A stretch of 64,000 bases of DNA, taken from assembly GCF_024204645.1 (NCBI RefSeq), contig NZ_CP100351.1:3312001-3376000 (forward strand), in the 5' to 3' direction. Position numbers and translations under genes: made by a program. Of the stretch, positions 18,588 to 27,706 are shown in pieces (within the stretch, counting starts at the first letter, position 1; each line of letters opens with the position of its first letter). The stretch is from Desulfomicrobium sp. ZS1 (lineage in GTDB: Bacteria > Desulfobacterota > Desulfovibrionia > Desulfovibrionales > Desulfomicrobiaceae). Below the pieces are notes generated by a model. The model was not told where the DNA came from, searched no databases, and saw only the letters and a list, made by a program, of their open reading frames with translations.

Positions 18588-19058
18588 TCAATGCAGGAGG
18601 TAAAATCCGAGTTCCTTGTCATACTCGCTCCTGGAAAACTTGGCGCCAATGATCCCGCTACGAATATTGCGGATCGAGGCTGTTCGCTGGATAAAATTCT
18701 GCGGCGGAGAATCGAGACGAAATCGCACCGTAATCACGTCGCCGACTTGCAGGTCCGCCATGTCCTCATCCGAAGAAGATTCTAGGGAAAAGGACAACCC
18801 GCTCAGGGACAAATCGCGCACCTTCATCTCCAGATCCTTTTCAGTTCTGTGCACGTGGCACCATCCGACCAGCGACACGGTTCTGCGATAGTACTCCCTG
18901 AATTCGACCAGCATGATCATGCTTTCGCCGCAACGGCACCGAATCTTGATACGGCTGTCACGGTTCCGATAGGCCGAAGCATCAAAAGTGGTGGCGAAAC
19001 CGCAATGGGGGCAATGAAAGACTGCCTTGCCTTGTTTGTCGGCGTAAACTTTTAACAT
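18588..19058 (-). CDS. PilZ-domain protein with N-terminal Cys cluster
   Basis: A 156-residue protein. I chose the ATG at 19058 because AAGGAAGG lies directly upstream; the frame is open 18 bases further. N-terminus: CPHC at about 16-19 and CRC at about 41-43, a four-Cys zinc-ribbon-like knuckle. PilZ domain: RRTVSLVGW carries part of the RxxxR switch (REYYRR) and DLSLSGLSF is the D/N-x-S-x-x-G motif; both needed c-di-GMP-binding motifs are present. It is the first gene of the PilZ-ATPase-HDOD set, which suggests c-di-GMP control of that ATPase. Confidence 0.87.
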   Translation of the reverse strand: MLKVYADKQGKAVFHCPHCGFATTFDASAYRNRDSRIKIRCRCGESMIMLVEFREYYRRTVSLVGWCHVHRTEKDLEMKVRDLSLSGLSFSLESSSDEDMADLQVGDVITVRFRLDSPPQNFIQRTASIRNIRSGIIGAKFSRSEYDKELGFYLLH

Positions 19059-19106
19059 GGCCTTCCTTGAGGACATTTTCGGCTTATTGAAAAAAACTCA
19101 AAAAAA

Positions 19107-19128
19107 ATGCTACGGCGTCGGAAACGCC
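19107..19128 (-). terminator. Possible second terminator or attenuator upstream of the PilZ gene
   Basis: On the minus strand GGCGT-TTCCG-ACGCC (19128-19114) is followed by GTAGCA and a run of T. The stem is only 5 bp. It may back up the merR terminator or lie in the PilZ leader. Confidence 0.35.
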
Positions 19129-19161
19129 ATGTAAAGATATATGGAAGGACCTCTTTTTCGC

Positions 19162-19198
19162 AAAAAAAACCCCGACCTTATACAAGTCAGGGATTTTT
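19162..19198 (-). terminator. Terminator of the thrS-merR operon
   Basis: On the minus strand CCCTGACTT, loop GTATA, AGGTCGGGG (with three G-T pairs), then eight T. The merR stop codon lies inside the first arm. Confidence 0.85.
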
Positions 19199-19513
19199 GG
19201 TCAGCAGGCGGCGAATTTCTTGCAACTCGCGCCGGATCGCGTCCAGCGGGGCCCGCACGGCCGCAGTTCCTTCGAGTTTTTGGCGTGCGCCCTTGATGGT
19301 CAATTTTTCAACGTACAGGAAATGACGAATCTGCTCCAGGATGCGAACATGCTCCTCGGTGTAGTAGCGCTGTCCCTTGGAGGTCCTGGCCGCGGTCAGT
19401 TGAGGAAACTCTTCTTCCCAGAAACGCAACACATACGGCTCCACGCCAAGCCGCCGGGCAACCTGTCCTATGCGCAAACGTTTTTCGGTGTCGGGCGTAA
19501 CGGGTTTGAGCAC
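19187..19513 (-). CDS. MerR-family transcriptional regulator
   Basis: A 108-residue regulator. Start GTG at 19513 has GGAGGG six bases upstream; the open frame reaches 19582 inside pheT. The winged helix is LRIGQVARRLGVEPYVLRFWEEEF, shortened here to its MerR core, followed by the wing GQRYYTEEHV and a helical dimerisation region. There are no C-terminal Cys residues for metal binding. A MerR gene at the end of the pheST operon is a frequent arrangement in proteobacteria, but its targets are not known to me. It starts 25 bases after pheT. Confidence 0.88.
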   Translation of the reverse strand: MLKPVTPDTEKRLRIGQVARRLGVEPYVLRFWEEEFPQLTAARTSKGQRYYTEEHVRILEQIRHFLYVEKLTIKGARQKLEGTAAVRAPLDAIRRELQEIRRLLTKNP

Positions 19514-19538
19514 GTTCCCTCCTGGCCCGCGAAGCCTG

Positions 19539-21920
19539 TCAGGAAAAACGGACAGACAACCTCTCGACCAGATGCTGACCAATGCGAAGATTGATTTTTT
19601 CCACTTCCTTGTCTTTCAAGGTGCGCTCTGCGTGACGGTACACAAAACGGTAGGTCAGATTGCGTTCCGCGCTCCCTTCAGGAGCATACACATCGACCAG
19701 AAAGACATCCGTAAGCAGCGGTTCCTGCATTTCCTTGACCGTATCAACTACCGCGCCGATTGCAAGACTCTCGGGTGCGACCAGGGTCATGTCCCGGCGA
19801 ACCACCGGGAATTTCGGAATCGCCTTGAACGCAACATGAAGGCGCAGGTCCATGAGCAGGTCAAGGTCGAGATCCGCATACCAGACTTCGCCACGCGCCT
19901 GATAGGCGTCGGCCAGATCCTCACGGATCATGCCGACCCGGCCCACGACCATTTCTCCGGCACGCACCAGAATCTCAGGAGCAAGATATGCATGCTCCCC
20001 GCCGCGTTCAAAGCTTGCGGCCCCCACGCCCAGGGTCAGCAGGAGGTGCTCCACCAAGCCCTTGATATCGGCATACCCGAAGCGGCCTTCGGGGTAAGGG
20101 TAGCGTGCGGGAAAACGGCTGCCGTGCAAAAGGATGCCGAGACGGTTGTTTTCGCGGGTCAGGGTGTCGCTGTCCGGGTCCTGCACAAAGGAATGCGCGA
20201 CCTCGAAGATGCGGATGCGGGTGTTGTCCTGACTCATGTTCTGCCGCAGCGAGCCCAGCATCCCGGGGGCCAACTCCGTACGCAGGACGTTCATTTCCTC
20301 GCTCAGCGGGTTGAAAATATTCACCCGGCCTTCCAGGGGCAGCCCGCAACGGTCCAGATCCGCCGTGCCGACGAAACTGTAATTCACGACTTCCGCGAGA
20401 CCTGCGCCCCGGCCCCAGTCCTTGACCTGGCTCAAGAATGCAAAGGTCGGGTCGGCCTTGTCAAGATCGGCGAGGCTCTTCGTGACCGTGGGCAGAACCG
20501 CCTCGATGCGGTCCATTCCGTAGACCCGGGCGACCTCTTCGATGAGATCGACCTCGCGCTCCAGATCCAGCCTGAAGGATGGCGCAGTGACCTGCCAGGG
20601 CTCGCCGGGGGCGACAATGCATCCCAGGCGGGTCAGGGTTTCGCGACAGAATTCGGGCGGCATCTCAACGCCCAGCAGCCTCGTGGCCTTGGCCGGAGTA
20701 AAGGGAATGATCCTGGCCGTAAACGGCCGGGGCTCGGCCTTGGCCACGCCGGGAGCGACCGCGCCGCCGGAGACGGCGGCCATGAGACTTGCGGCCCGGT
20801 TCATTGCGTCAGTGTTCCCGATCTGATCCACGCCGCGCTCGAAGCGGTATGAGGCGTCGCTGGAAAGTCCCAGGCGCCGGGCCGTCTTGCGAATGGACGC
20901 CGGATCAAAAACCGCGCTCTCCAGCAGCACCGTGGCGCTGGCTGCGCCGATCTCGGAATTGGCTCCACCCATGACTCCGGCCAGGGCAACGGGCTGTTCG
21001 TCGTCCCAGATGAGCACGTCTTTTGCCGTCAACACTCTGTCCTGGCCGTCAAGGGTGGTCAGGGTCATGCCTTCTTCGGCGCGCTCCACGCGGATGCGGT
21101 TCCCGCGCAGCATATCCCGGTCAAAGGCGTGCAGGGGCTGGCCGCATTCCATCATCACATAGTTGGTCACGTCGACGATGTTGTTGATCGGGCGCAGTCC
21201 CACCGCCAGCAGTCGGTACCTGAGCCAGTCGGGGCTGGGAGCGATCGTAACGTCCCTGATCAGGCGAGCCTGATACAGGGGACACAGATCGGCGTCCGGC
21301 TCGATGGCGAAGCCTGCGAACGGCACCCCACTTTCGGCCAGCTCAGCCTGCGGGATCGTCAAAGGCAAACCGAAGGCGGCGGCCACTTCCCGGGCCAAAC
21401 CAAGAACCGAAAGACAGTCCGCGCGGTTGGGGGTGATGCTCACGTCCAGCACGACCTGGTCAAGGCCCAGAGCGTCGCAGATGGGGGTGCCGGGAACAAA
21501 CGCCTGATCCAGGACCATGATGCCCTCATGGCCCTCGCCCAGGGCGAGCTCACGCTCGGAGCAAATCATGCCGCAGGACGGCTCGCCACGCAGCTTGGCC
21601 TTCTTGATCACAAGGCCGCCGGGCATGATCGTGCCCACGGGGGCGACGGGCACTTTCTGACCGGCGGCAACGTTGGGAGCACCACAAACGATGTCGAGAA
21701 TCTCGCCCGTGCCGATGTCCACCTTGCAGACCGACAGATGGTCCGAAGACGGATGCACGGCCCTCTCAAGGACATGCCCGACCACGATCTTCTCCAAGGC
21801 GGCGAAGGGGTTGGCAACTTCCTCCACCTCCAGACCGAGCATGGTCAACCTGTCACTCAACGCCTTTACGTCCCCTTCATAGGGCACGAATTCCCGCAAC
21901 CAGTTCAAGCTTAGCAGCAT
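19539..21920 (-). CDS. pheT: Phenylalanyl-tRNA synthetase beta subunit
   Basis: A 793-residue subunit of the alpha2-beta2 enzyme that charges tRNA-Phe; usual length is about 795. N-terminal MLLSLNWLREFVP; OB-type tRNA-binding domain with HPSSDHLSVCKVD and CGAPNV; B3/B4 editing domain with ITPNRADCLSVLGLARE; B5 DNA-binding-like region; C-terminal anticodon-binding RRM-like domain with FPVVRRDMTLV. It follows pheS by 19 bases. Confidence 0.97.
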   Translation of the reverse strand: MLLSLNWLREFVPYEGDVKALSDRLTMLGLEVEEVANPFAALEKIVVGHVLERAVHPSSDHLSVCKVDIGTGEILDIVCGAPNVAAGQKVPVAPVGTIMPGGLVIKKAKLRGEPSCGMICSERELALGEGHEGIMVLDQAFVPGTPICDALGLDQVVLDVSITPNRADCLSVLGLAREVAAAFGLPLTIPQAELAESGVPFAGFAIEPDADLCPLYQARLIRDVTIAPSPDWLRYRLLAVGLRPINNIVDVTNYVMMECGQPLHAFDRDMLRGNRIRVERAEEGMTLTTLDGQDRVLTAKDVLIWDDEQPVALAGVMGGANSEIGAASATVLLESAVFDPASIRKTARRLGLSSDASYRFERGVDQIGNTDAMNRAASLMAAVSGGAVAPGVAKAEPRPFTARIIPFTPAKATRLLGVEMPPEFCRETLTRLGCIVAPGEPWQVTAPSFRLDLEREVDLIEEVARVYGMDRIEAVLPTVTKSLADLDKADPTFAFLSQVKDWGRGAGLAEVVNYSFVGTADLDRCGLPLEGRVNIFNPLSEEMNVLRTELAPGMLGSLRQNMSQDNTRIRIFEVAHSFVQDPDSDTLTRENNRLGILLHGSRFPARYPYPEGRFGYADIKGLVEHLLLTLGVGAASFERGGEHAYLAPEILVRAGEMVVGRVGMIREDLADAYQARGEVWYADLDLDLLMDLRLHVAFKAIPKFPVVRRDMTLVAPESLAIGAVVDTVKEMQEPLLTDVFLVDVYAPEGSAERNLTYRFVYRHAERTLKDKEVEKINLRIGQHLVERLSVRFS

Positions 21921-21939
21921 GGCAAAACCTTATGTTCGC

Positions 21940-22983
21940 TCAGGCGAATTGCCGGAGGAACCGCAGATCGTTCTCGAAAAACATGCGCAGATCACCGATG
22001 CCGTATTTGAGCATGGCGATGCGCTCGACGCCCAGACCGAAGGCAAAGCCCGTATAGATTTCCGGGTCGTAGCCGACTTTGCGGAACACGGCCGGGTCGA
22101 CCATCCCGCACCCGAGGATCTCCACCCAGCCCGTCTCCTTGCACACGCGGCAAGGATCGCCGTTCACCTTGCCCTTGCCGCCGCAGATCACGCAGCTGAT
22201 GTCCACCTCTGCGCTGGGCTCGGTAAAGGGAAAAAAGCTCGGGCGAAAACGGACCTTGGTGTCGTGACCGAACACGTTCTGCACAAAGGCGGTCAAAATG
22301 CCCCGCAGGTCGGCCATGGTCACATGCGTGTCCACGAGAAGTCCCTCGACCTGATGAAACATGGGGGTGTGGGTGATGTCCGAGTCCCGGCGATAGACCT
22401 TGCCCGGCGCGATGACGCCCAGCGGCGGCTTGCGGGCCAGCATGGTCCGCACTTGCAATGGCGAAGTGTGGGTGCGCAGCAGGATCGAATCCGAAATGTA
22501 AAGGGTGTCCTGCATGTCGCGGGCAGGATGCTCGGGGGGAAGGTTGAGCGCTTCAAAATTGTTGAAGTCGTTCTCCACTTCCGGCCCGGACACGACCTCG
22601 AAACCGAGGCTCGTGAACACCGCGCAGATTTCGCGGGTGACCAGGGTCACGGGATGCAGCGAGCCCAGATCCGGCTGCCAGGACGGCACCGAGGCGTCAA
22701 ACGCGCCCAGCGCCTGCTCCCGCGTGCGTGACTTCAAGGCGGCGACCTGATCTTCCCAAAGGGTCGTCATGGCGACCTTGACCTGATTGGCGGCCTTGCC
22801 CGCAGCCGGACGCTCTTCAGGGCCCAGCGCGGTCAAACCGGACATCAGATCGGCCAGGAGGCCCTTGCGCCCGAGAAAACGAACGCGCAGCTCCTCCAAC
22901 TCTTCCAATGAAGAAGCCTGGCCCAGGGCTTCATTAAGCTCCGGGACCAGGCTTTCAAGCTTGCGAATAATATCGTTAGCCAC
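21940..22983 (-). CDS. pheS: Phenylalanyl-tRNA synthetase alpha subunit
   Basis: A 347-residue catalytic subunit. I chose GTG at 22983, which overlaps the rplT stop by one base (TAGTG) and has AAGGCG upstream; an in-frame ATG at 23013 inside rplT is less likely. N-terminal coiled-coil tRNA-binding arm, then class II motifs: [24 protein letters not shown] (motif 2 region), [10 protein letters not shown], and [17 protein letters not shown] (motif 3). [18 protein letters not shown] shows four Cys, as in many PheS proteins. Confidence 0.97.
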   Translation of the reverse strand: MANDIIRKLESLVPELNEALGQASSLEELEELRVRFLGRKGLLADLMSGLTALGPEERPAAGKAANQVKVAMTTLWEDQVAALKSRTREQALGAFDASVPSWQPDLGSLHPVTLVTREICAVFTSLGFEVVSGPEVENDFNNFEALNLPPEHPARDMQDTLYISDSILLRTHTSPLQVRTMLARKPPLGVIAPGKVYRRDSDITHTPMFHQVEGLLVDTHVTMADLRGILTAFVQNVFGHDTKVRFRPSFFPFTEPSAEVDISCVICGGKGKVNGDPCRVCKETGWVEILGCGMVDPAVFRKVGYDPEIYTGFAFGLGVERIAMLKYGIGDLRMFFENDLRFLRQFA

Positions 22984-23336
22984 TAGTTCGCCTTGGATTT
23001 TACCATTTGGCACAAGGCGGCAAAGGCGTCTTTTTCATAGACAGCCATGTCGGCCAGGGCCTTCCGGTTAAGATTGATTTCGGCGAGCTTCAAACCATGC
23101 ATGAAACGATTGTAGGTCAAACCGTATTCACGCACGCCGGCGTTGATGCGCACGATCCACAGTCTCCGGAATGCACGCTTCTTCTGCTTTCTGTCGCGGT
23201 AAGCAAAGCACAAGGCGCGTTCAACGGTTTCTCGGGCGGTGCGGTACAGCTTGCTGCGTGCTCCGCGATAGCCCTTGGCCAGGGCCAAGTACTTTTTGTG
23301 CCTTCTGTGGGCTGTCTTTCCTCTTTTTACTCTCAT
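22983..23336 (-). CDS. rplT: 50S ribosomal protein L20
   Basis: A 117-residue basic protein, standard length, starting [17 protein letters not shown] at the ATG at 23336 (the frame is open 18 bases further but that would add a non-family MRKEKI). It binds 23S rRNA early in 50S assembly and in several bacteria represses its own operon by binding the mRNA leader. It lies 77 bases after rpmI and overlaps pheS by one base. Confidence 0.98.
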   Translation of the reverse strand: MRVKRGKTAHRRHKKYLALAKGYRGARSKLYRTARETVERALCFAYRDRKQKKRAFRRLWIVRINAGVREYGLTYNRFMHGLKLAEINLNRKALADMAVYEKDAFAALCQMVKSKAN

Positions 23337-23413
23337 GATCTTCTCCTTTCGCAATCAGGCATAGTGGGAAATGACTATACGCTGAGTCGTTCCGTCCCGG
23401 CACAATGCCGGAA

Positions 23414-23614
23414 CTAGAAAATGTACGGTACCAGACGACGAATCGCGCCGACACAGGACTGGGCAGTCATGGTGGACTGACGCAGCTGTCTTTTGCGCTT
23501 CGCGGATTTCTTGGTCAGGATGTGGCGCATGTTGGCGTGGCTTCTTTTAACCTTGCCCGTGCCCGTGACCCGAAAACGCTTGGCCGCACTTCTGTTGGTT
23601 TTCACCTTTGACAT
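23414..23614 (-). CDS. rpmI: 50S ribosomal protein L35
   Basis: A 66-residue basic protein beginning [20 protein letters not shown], the family N-terminus, with [15 protein letters not shown] in the middle. GAGGAGG precedes the ATG. It sits between infC and rplT, the conserved order. Confidence 0.98.
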   Translation of the reverse strand: MSKVKTNRSAAKRFRVTGTGKVKRSHANMRHILTKKSAKRKRQLRQSTMTAQSCVGAIRRLVPYIF

Positions 23615-23670
23615 AGTTCCTCCTCAAACAGACTTGAATGGGCGCGTGAGCGACCGGCAATACTGCTCCC

Positions 23671-23689
23671 TCCCGCCAATGTGGCGGGA
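23671..23689 (-). other. Hairpin between infC and rpmI
   Basis: TCCCGCC, five-base loop, GGCGGGA: a perfect 7-bp stem in the 105-base infC-rpmI gap. On the operon's (minus) strand no T tract follows, so it is more likely an RNA-stability or L20-type control element than a terminator. Confidence 0.45.
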
Positions 23690-23719
23690 AATTTTTCTAA
23701 ATAAGGCGGCAGAGGGAGC

Positions 23720-24241
23720 TTATTTCTTGGGAAGCCCTGCCAGCAGGAGAAACATGGTCCGGCCTTCGACTCGGGAGGTCTGCTCGACCTTGGCGACATC
23801 AGAGACCATCTCCACGATCCGGTCCAGAATGACCTGCCCTCGATCCTTGTGCGCCATTTCGCGGCCACGGAAAAACACGGTCACCTTGCAGCGGTCTCCG
23901 TCCTCGATAAACCTTCTGATGTGCTTGATCTTAGTCATCAAGTCATGATCGTCGGTGTGTGGGCGGAATTTGATTTCCTTGACCTGAATCTGGGTCTGAC
24001 GCTTCTTGGCTTCCTGTGACTTTTTCTTTTCCTCGTAGAGGTACTTGCCGTAGTCCATAATTTTACAGACCGGCGGCTTGGCGTTGGGCGCCACTTCAAC
24101 CAGATCAAGTCCCTTTGCTTCGGCCTGTTCCAAGGCCTCGGGCACGGTCATGATACCTAGCTGATTCCCATCATCTCCAACAACCCGGATTTCCTTGGCC
24201 CTGATTTGCTTGTTCCGGCGGGCCTTAGCAGCTGAAAGAAT
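23720..24241 (-). CDS. infC: Translation initiation factor IF-3 (ATT start)
   Basis: A 173-residue protein if it starts at ATT (24241-24239). Reading upstream of the first ATG (24151) the frame continues through [20 protein letters not shown], the conserved IF-3 N-terminus, back to ATT, and then meets a TGA. GGAGGA lies seven bases before ATT. No ATG, GTG or TTG is available for the N-domain. E. coli infC also starts at AUU, through which IF-3 represses its own translation. The first 17 bases lie inside the end of thrS. Other motifs: [21 protein letters not shown] and [14 protein letters not shown]. Confidence 0.95.
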   Translation of the reverse strand: MLSAAKARRNKQIRAKEIRVVGDDGNQLGIMTVPEALEQAEAKGLDLVEVAPNAKPPVCKIMDYGKYLYEEKKKSQEAKKRQTQIQVKEIKFRPHTDDHDLMTKIKHIRRFIEDGDRCKVTVFFRGREMAHKDRGQVILDRIVEMVSDVAKVEQTSRVEGRTMFLLLAGLPKK

Positions 24242-26159
24242 ATCTCATTCCTCCATGTTTAAATGGTTTTTCGCATTCCTGCCGCAAGTGGTCGGCAAAC
24301 GCATCGACGGACATGACGCCCAGATTGTTGCCACCCAGCATGCGCACGTTGACGCAGGCCTGCTCGACTTCCTGATCCCCAATGACCAGCGCATACGGAA
24401 CTTTTTCCATCTGCGCCTCACGCACCTTGTATCCCAGCTTCTCGTTGCGCAGATCGAGTTCCACGCGCACTCCCGCCCGCTGCAACGCGTCCTGGCAATT
24501 GCGGGCGAATTCGTCGTGGTTGTCGGTCACTGTCAATATGCGGGCCTGGACAGGCGCAAGCCATGCCGGAAAAGCTCCGGCGAAATGTTCGGTCAGAATG
24601 CCGATGAAACGCTCCACCGAACCCATGATGGCGCGATGCACCATGACAGGGCGGTGCCGCTCGCCATCCTCGCCCACGTATAACAAATCAAAACGATCCG
24701 GCAAGGTGAAATCGACTTGGATGGTCGAACACTGCCACTGCCTGCCCAGGCAGTCGCGCAGCTTGACGTCGATCTTGGGACCGTAGAAGGCGCCATCGCC
24801 CTCGTTGATTGTATACGGAAGCTCCATCTGGCCCATGGCGTCCATAAGAGCGCTCGTGGCGCGCTCCCAGTCCACGTCGGAACCGATGGATTTCTCGGGC
24901 CGGGTGCTGATCTCCATGGAATATTCGAAGCCGAAGACGCCCATGAGATCCTGAATCCAGGTCATAACGTCTTTGATCTCGTCCAGCAGCTGGTCAGGAC
25001 GGCAGATGATGTGCGCGTCGTCCTGGGTGAACTGGCGTACGCGCATGAGCCCGTGCAGCACGCCGGACAGCTCGTGTCGATGTACGACGCCGAACTCGAA
25101 CAGGCGGACCGGCAGATCGCGGTAACTGCGCTGTCTGGTATTGTAGATCAGCATGTGCGCCACGCAGTTCATGGGCTTGACCCCGTAAGGCACCTCGTCG
25201 ATCTCCGTGAAATACATGTTTTCACGGTAGTTGGCGTAATGGCCGGAGGTTTCCCACAGGTCGCGCTTCAAAATTTGGGGGGTACGCACAATGCCGTAGC
25301 CGCGGCGGATCATTTCCTTGTTCACGAAATCTTCAAGGATGGTCCGCAACAGGCCGCCCTTGGGGTGCCAGTAGGCCATGCCCGCGCCGCCGCGTTCATG
25401 GAAACTGAACAGATCAAGCTGGGGGCCGAGTTTACGGTGATCGCGCTTCTTGGCTTCCTCGATCATGGCCAAATGGGCCTTTAATTCCTTGGGAGTGGCG
25501 AAGGCTGTGCCGTAGATACGCTGCAGCATGGGACGCTTTGAATCCCCGCGCCAGTAGGCCCCGGCCACGGAGGTCAGCTTCACGGCCTGCAGAAACCCGG
25601 TCGAGGGCAGGTGCGGGCCGCGGCAGAGGTCCACGAAATTGCCGTGTCGATAGAGCGAGACCCGCTCGGCGCCAAGGTCATCAATAATTTCAAGCTTGTA
25701 TGTTTCGCCCATGGAGGCAAAAAGCGCCCTCGCCTCGGCAGCGCTCATTTCCTCGCGGGAAAAGGGCTGATTCGCGGCCACGGACGCCGTCATGCGCTCC
25801 TCGATCTTTTCCAGATCTTCGGGGGTGAACGGACGCTCGAAATCGAAATCGTAATAAAAGCCGTTCTCGACATCAGGGCCGATGGTCACCTTGGCGGAGG
25901 GAAACAGCTCATTGACCGCTTCGGCCATGACATGGGCGGCGCTGTGGCGCAGCACGCTCAGCCCCTCGGCCGATTCCAGAAACACGGGTTCCATGACGGC
26001 GGCTCCGGCGGGCACCGGGCGAGCCAAATCAAGCAGCGCCCCGTCGCAAACGCAGGCCACTGCTGACTTCATCTTCTTGCCGGAGAGGACCGTGCGCAAC
26101 ACATCCGCGCATGTCTGACCAGCCTGAACCTCGACGTCTTGCCCTTGTATCTGAACCAT
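24225..26159 (-). CDS. thrS: Threonyl-tRNA synthetase
   Basis: A 644-residue class II synthetase, usual length. I chose the ATG at 26159 (AGGCAGGG upstream); the frame is open into the tRNA gene, which cannot be coding. N-terminal TGS domain, editing domain with [11 protein letters not shown] and the zinc-related CRGPHLP, catalytic core with [14 protein letters not shown] and [12 protein letters not shown], and motif 3 region [20 protein letters not shown]. The anticodon-binding domain ends the protein. It overlaps infC by 17 bases. Confidence 0.97.
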   Translation of the reverse strand: MVQIQGQDVEVQAGQTCADVLRTVLSGKKMKSAVACVCDGALLDLARPVPAGAAVMEPVFLESAEGLSVLRHSAAHVMAEAVNELFPSAKVTIGPDVENGFYYDFDFERPFTPEDLEKIEERMTASVAANQPFSREEMSAAEARALFASMGETYKLEIIDDLGAERVSLYRHGNFVDLCRGPHLPSTGFLQAVKLTSVAGAYWRGDSKRPMLQRIYGTAFATPKELKAHLAMIEEAKKRDHRKLGPQLDLFSFHERGGAGMAYWHPKGGLLRTILEDFVNKEMIRRGYGIVRTPQILKRDLWETSGHYANYRENMYFTEIDEVPYGVKPMNCVAHMLIYNTRQRSYRDLPVRLFEFGVVHRHELSGVLHGLMRVRQFTQDDAHIICRPDQLLDEIKDVMTWIQDLMGVFGFEYSMEISTRPEKSIGSDVDWERATSALMDAMGQMELPYTINEGDGAFYGPKIDVKLRDCLGRQWQCSTIQVDFTLPDRFDLLYVGEDGERHRPVMVHRAIMGSVERFIGILTEHFAGAFPAWLAPVQARILTVTDNHDEFARNCQDALQRAGVRVELDLRNEKLGYKVREAQMEKVPYALVIGDQEVEQACVNVRMLGGNNLGVMSVDAFADHLRQECEKPFKHGGMRYSFSC

Positions 26160-26181
26160 AATGCCCTGCCTCACAAACACG

Positions 26182-26204
26182 ATAGGGAGGCTGTGCCTCC
26201 CTAT
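26182..26204 (-). promoter_or_regulatory. Strong hairpin between tRNA-Val and thrS
   Basis: ATAGGGAGGC, loop of 3, GCCTCCCTAT: a perfect 10-bp stem about 22 bases before the thrS start. No T tract follows on the minus strand. It may be the tRNA 3'-processing barrier, a thrS leader operator or a weak terminator. Confidence 0.5.
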
Positions 26205-26215
26205 GAGTTCTTTTT

Positions 26216-26290
26216 TGGTAGGCGCGAGGAGGGTCGAACTCCTGACCCCTTGCACGTCAAGCAAGTGCTCTCCCACTGAGCTACGCACCT
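26216..26290 (-). tRNA. tRNA-Val (anticodon GAC)
   Basis: A 75-base cloverleaf with encoded CCA. Acceptor AGGTGCG pairs with CGCGCCT (one G-T), D stem GCTC/GAGC, anticodon stem CTTGC/GCAAG with loop TTGACGT giving GAC, T stem AGGAG/CTCCT with loop TTCGACC. GAC reads GUC and GUU valine codons. It lies directly upstream of thrS and has its own promoter. Confidence 0.96.
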
Positions 26291-26303
26291 AAATGGAGAG
26301 CCG

Positions 26304-26333
26304 CATATATCTTCGCTTTTCGACTCCTGTCAA
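26304..26333 (-). promoter_or_regulatory. Promoter of tRNA-Val and the thrS operon
   Basis: Minus strand: perfect TTGACA (26333-26328), 18-base spacer, TATATG (26309-26304), with the tRNA 5' end 14 bases downstream of the -10 box. No other promoter is evident before thrS, so the tRNA and the operon may share it. Confidence 0.7.
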
Positions 26334-26571
26334 TATCTCTTTTGCATGTTGCACATTTTTTTTGAAACTTTCTCCGAATACCCGCCTGCTTAAAACCGAC
26401 CGCCACGAGCACACGCTTTGAATCCCTTCCCGTAACCATAGTAATGGTCCGAAACAGGAGCCCGAGGCAGGCATCCTGCTCCGGGGTCGCAAGCTCCCGG
26501 ATGCGCCTGGAACCTTTGCATTTCCGCCGATTTCAGCTATCCCGCCAGGACATCCCTCAACTCCACACCCC

Positions 26572-27705
26572 ATGGCGAACACAGTGAAAGACACAACTCC
26601 CACCATCCTCATCGTCGATGACGAACCGCTCAACATAAGGCTCCTTGATATCGTCCTCAAAAAGAATGGATATCGCACCCTGTCCTGCACCAGCGGGCCC
26701 GAGGCCAGGGCTCTCGCCGCCGAGCACTCCCCCGACCTCATCCTGCTCGACGTGCTGATGCCCGACGAAGACGGATACGCCACCTGCGCGCTCTTGAAGC
26801 AGCAATCGCAGACTTCGGACATCCCGATCATTTTCATTTCCGCCCTGACGGACACGTCGAGCAAGGTCCGGGGCCTGGAAGTGGGCGGGGTCGATTTCAT
26901 CTCCAAGCCGTTCGAAAAGGCGGAAGTCCTGGCCAGAGTCAAAGTACACCTGAAGCTGCGCTTCACCTACCGCGCCCTCATCGAGGCCCAGGCCCAACGC
27001 CTGGCCCAGGTCCAGGATGCGCAACAGGCCCTGCTGGTCCTGCCCGCGGAGTTGCCCGAGGCGGGATTTGCAGTGCGCTATGAACCGGTCCTTGAGGCGG
27101 GCGGAGATTTTTACGACGTGCTGCATGTCGGCGGGACGACCTTCGACTACGTCGTGGCCGACGTCAGCGGACACGACCTCGGCACATCCTACATCACCTC
27201 GGCCCTGAAAGCCCTGCTCAGCCAGAACTGCAACCTGGTCACCTCCCCGGCGGAGAGCCTGACCATGATCAACAGCGTCCTCTGCCGCATCCTGACCGGC
27301 GGCACCCACATCACGGCCGGTTTCGCCCGCCTGAACCGCGAGCAGCGAACCCTGCGCTACATCAACGCCGGACACCCCGCGCCCGTTCTGGTCCGGGCCG
27401 GGGGAGGAATTGAAATCCCGCAACCCTCCGGGGACATCCTGGGCGTCTTCGATGCCGTCTGGTTCGAAGCCCTGGAGCTTTCGGTGCAGCCCGGCGACCG
27501 GCTGTTCATGTATACGGATGGTCTGATCGAAGGTTTCGGAGACAAGAAGATGACGCGGGAGGACGGGCTGGCCCGGCTCTGTGCGACCTGCGAAGCGTAC
27601 CGGGACCTGCCCCTGACGCAGACCGTGAACGCAATCCACGAAGCCCTGGCCGTGCCGGGGACGCCACGGGAAGATGACACCATCCTCCTTGCTTTGGAGG
27701 TCTGA
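26572..27705 (+). CDS. Response regulator with PP2C/SpoIIE-type serine phosphatase (RsbU-like)
   Basis: A 377-residue protein. Receiver: DDE at 16-18, phosphoacceptor D60 in LILLDVLMPDEDG, and K in FISKPFEKAEV. A helical linker (about 130-165) leads to a PPM/SpoIIE phosphatase: EAGGDFYDVL, VADVSGHDLG, INAGHPAP, YTDGLIEGFG and REDDTILLALEV, all metal-site residues present. Such proteins dephosphorylate an anti-anti-sigma factor in partner-switching. The next gene, one base away, is a matching HATPase; no STAS protein is next to them. The ATG at 26572 has no good ribosome site, so the exact start is uncertain. Confidence 0.92.
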   Translation: MANTVKDTTPTILIVDDEPLNIRLLDIVLKKNGYRTLSCTSGPEARALAAEHSPDLILLDVLMPDEDGYATCALLKQQSQTSDIPIIFISALTDTSSKVRGLEVGGVDFISKPFEKAEVLARVKVHLKLRFTYRALIEAQAQRLAQVQDAQQALLVLPAELPEAGFAVRYEPVLEAGGDFYDVLHVGGTTFDYVVADVSGHDLGTSYITSALKALLSQNCNLVTSPAESLTMINSVLCRILTGGTHITAGFARLNREQRTLRYINAGHPAPVLVRAGGGIEIPQPSGDILGVFDAVWFEALELSVQPGDRLFMYTDGLIEGFGDKKMTREDGLARLCATCEAYRDLPLTQTVNAIHEALAVPGTPREDDTILLALEV

Positions 27706-27706
27706 C

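Noticed and set aside
16827-18785. A 652-codon plus-strand open frame
   Set aside because: Antisense to the secretion ATPase; no recognisable domain.
26291-26571. Possible small RNA (SRP-like fragments) or short minus-strand ORF upstream of tRNA-Val
   Set aside because: Some inverted GC-rich pieces are present but the SRP core sequence is not, and the short frame runs into the tRNA. Apart from the tRNA promoter I see nothing supported here.
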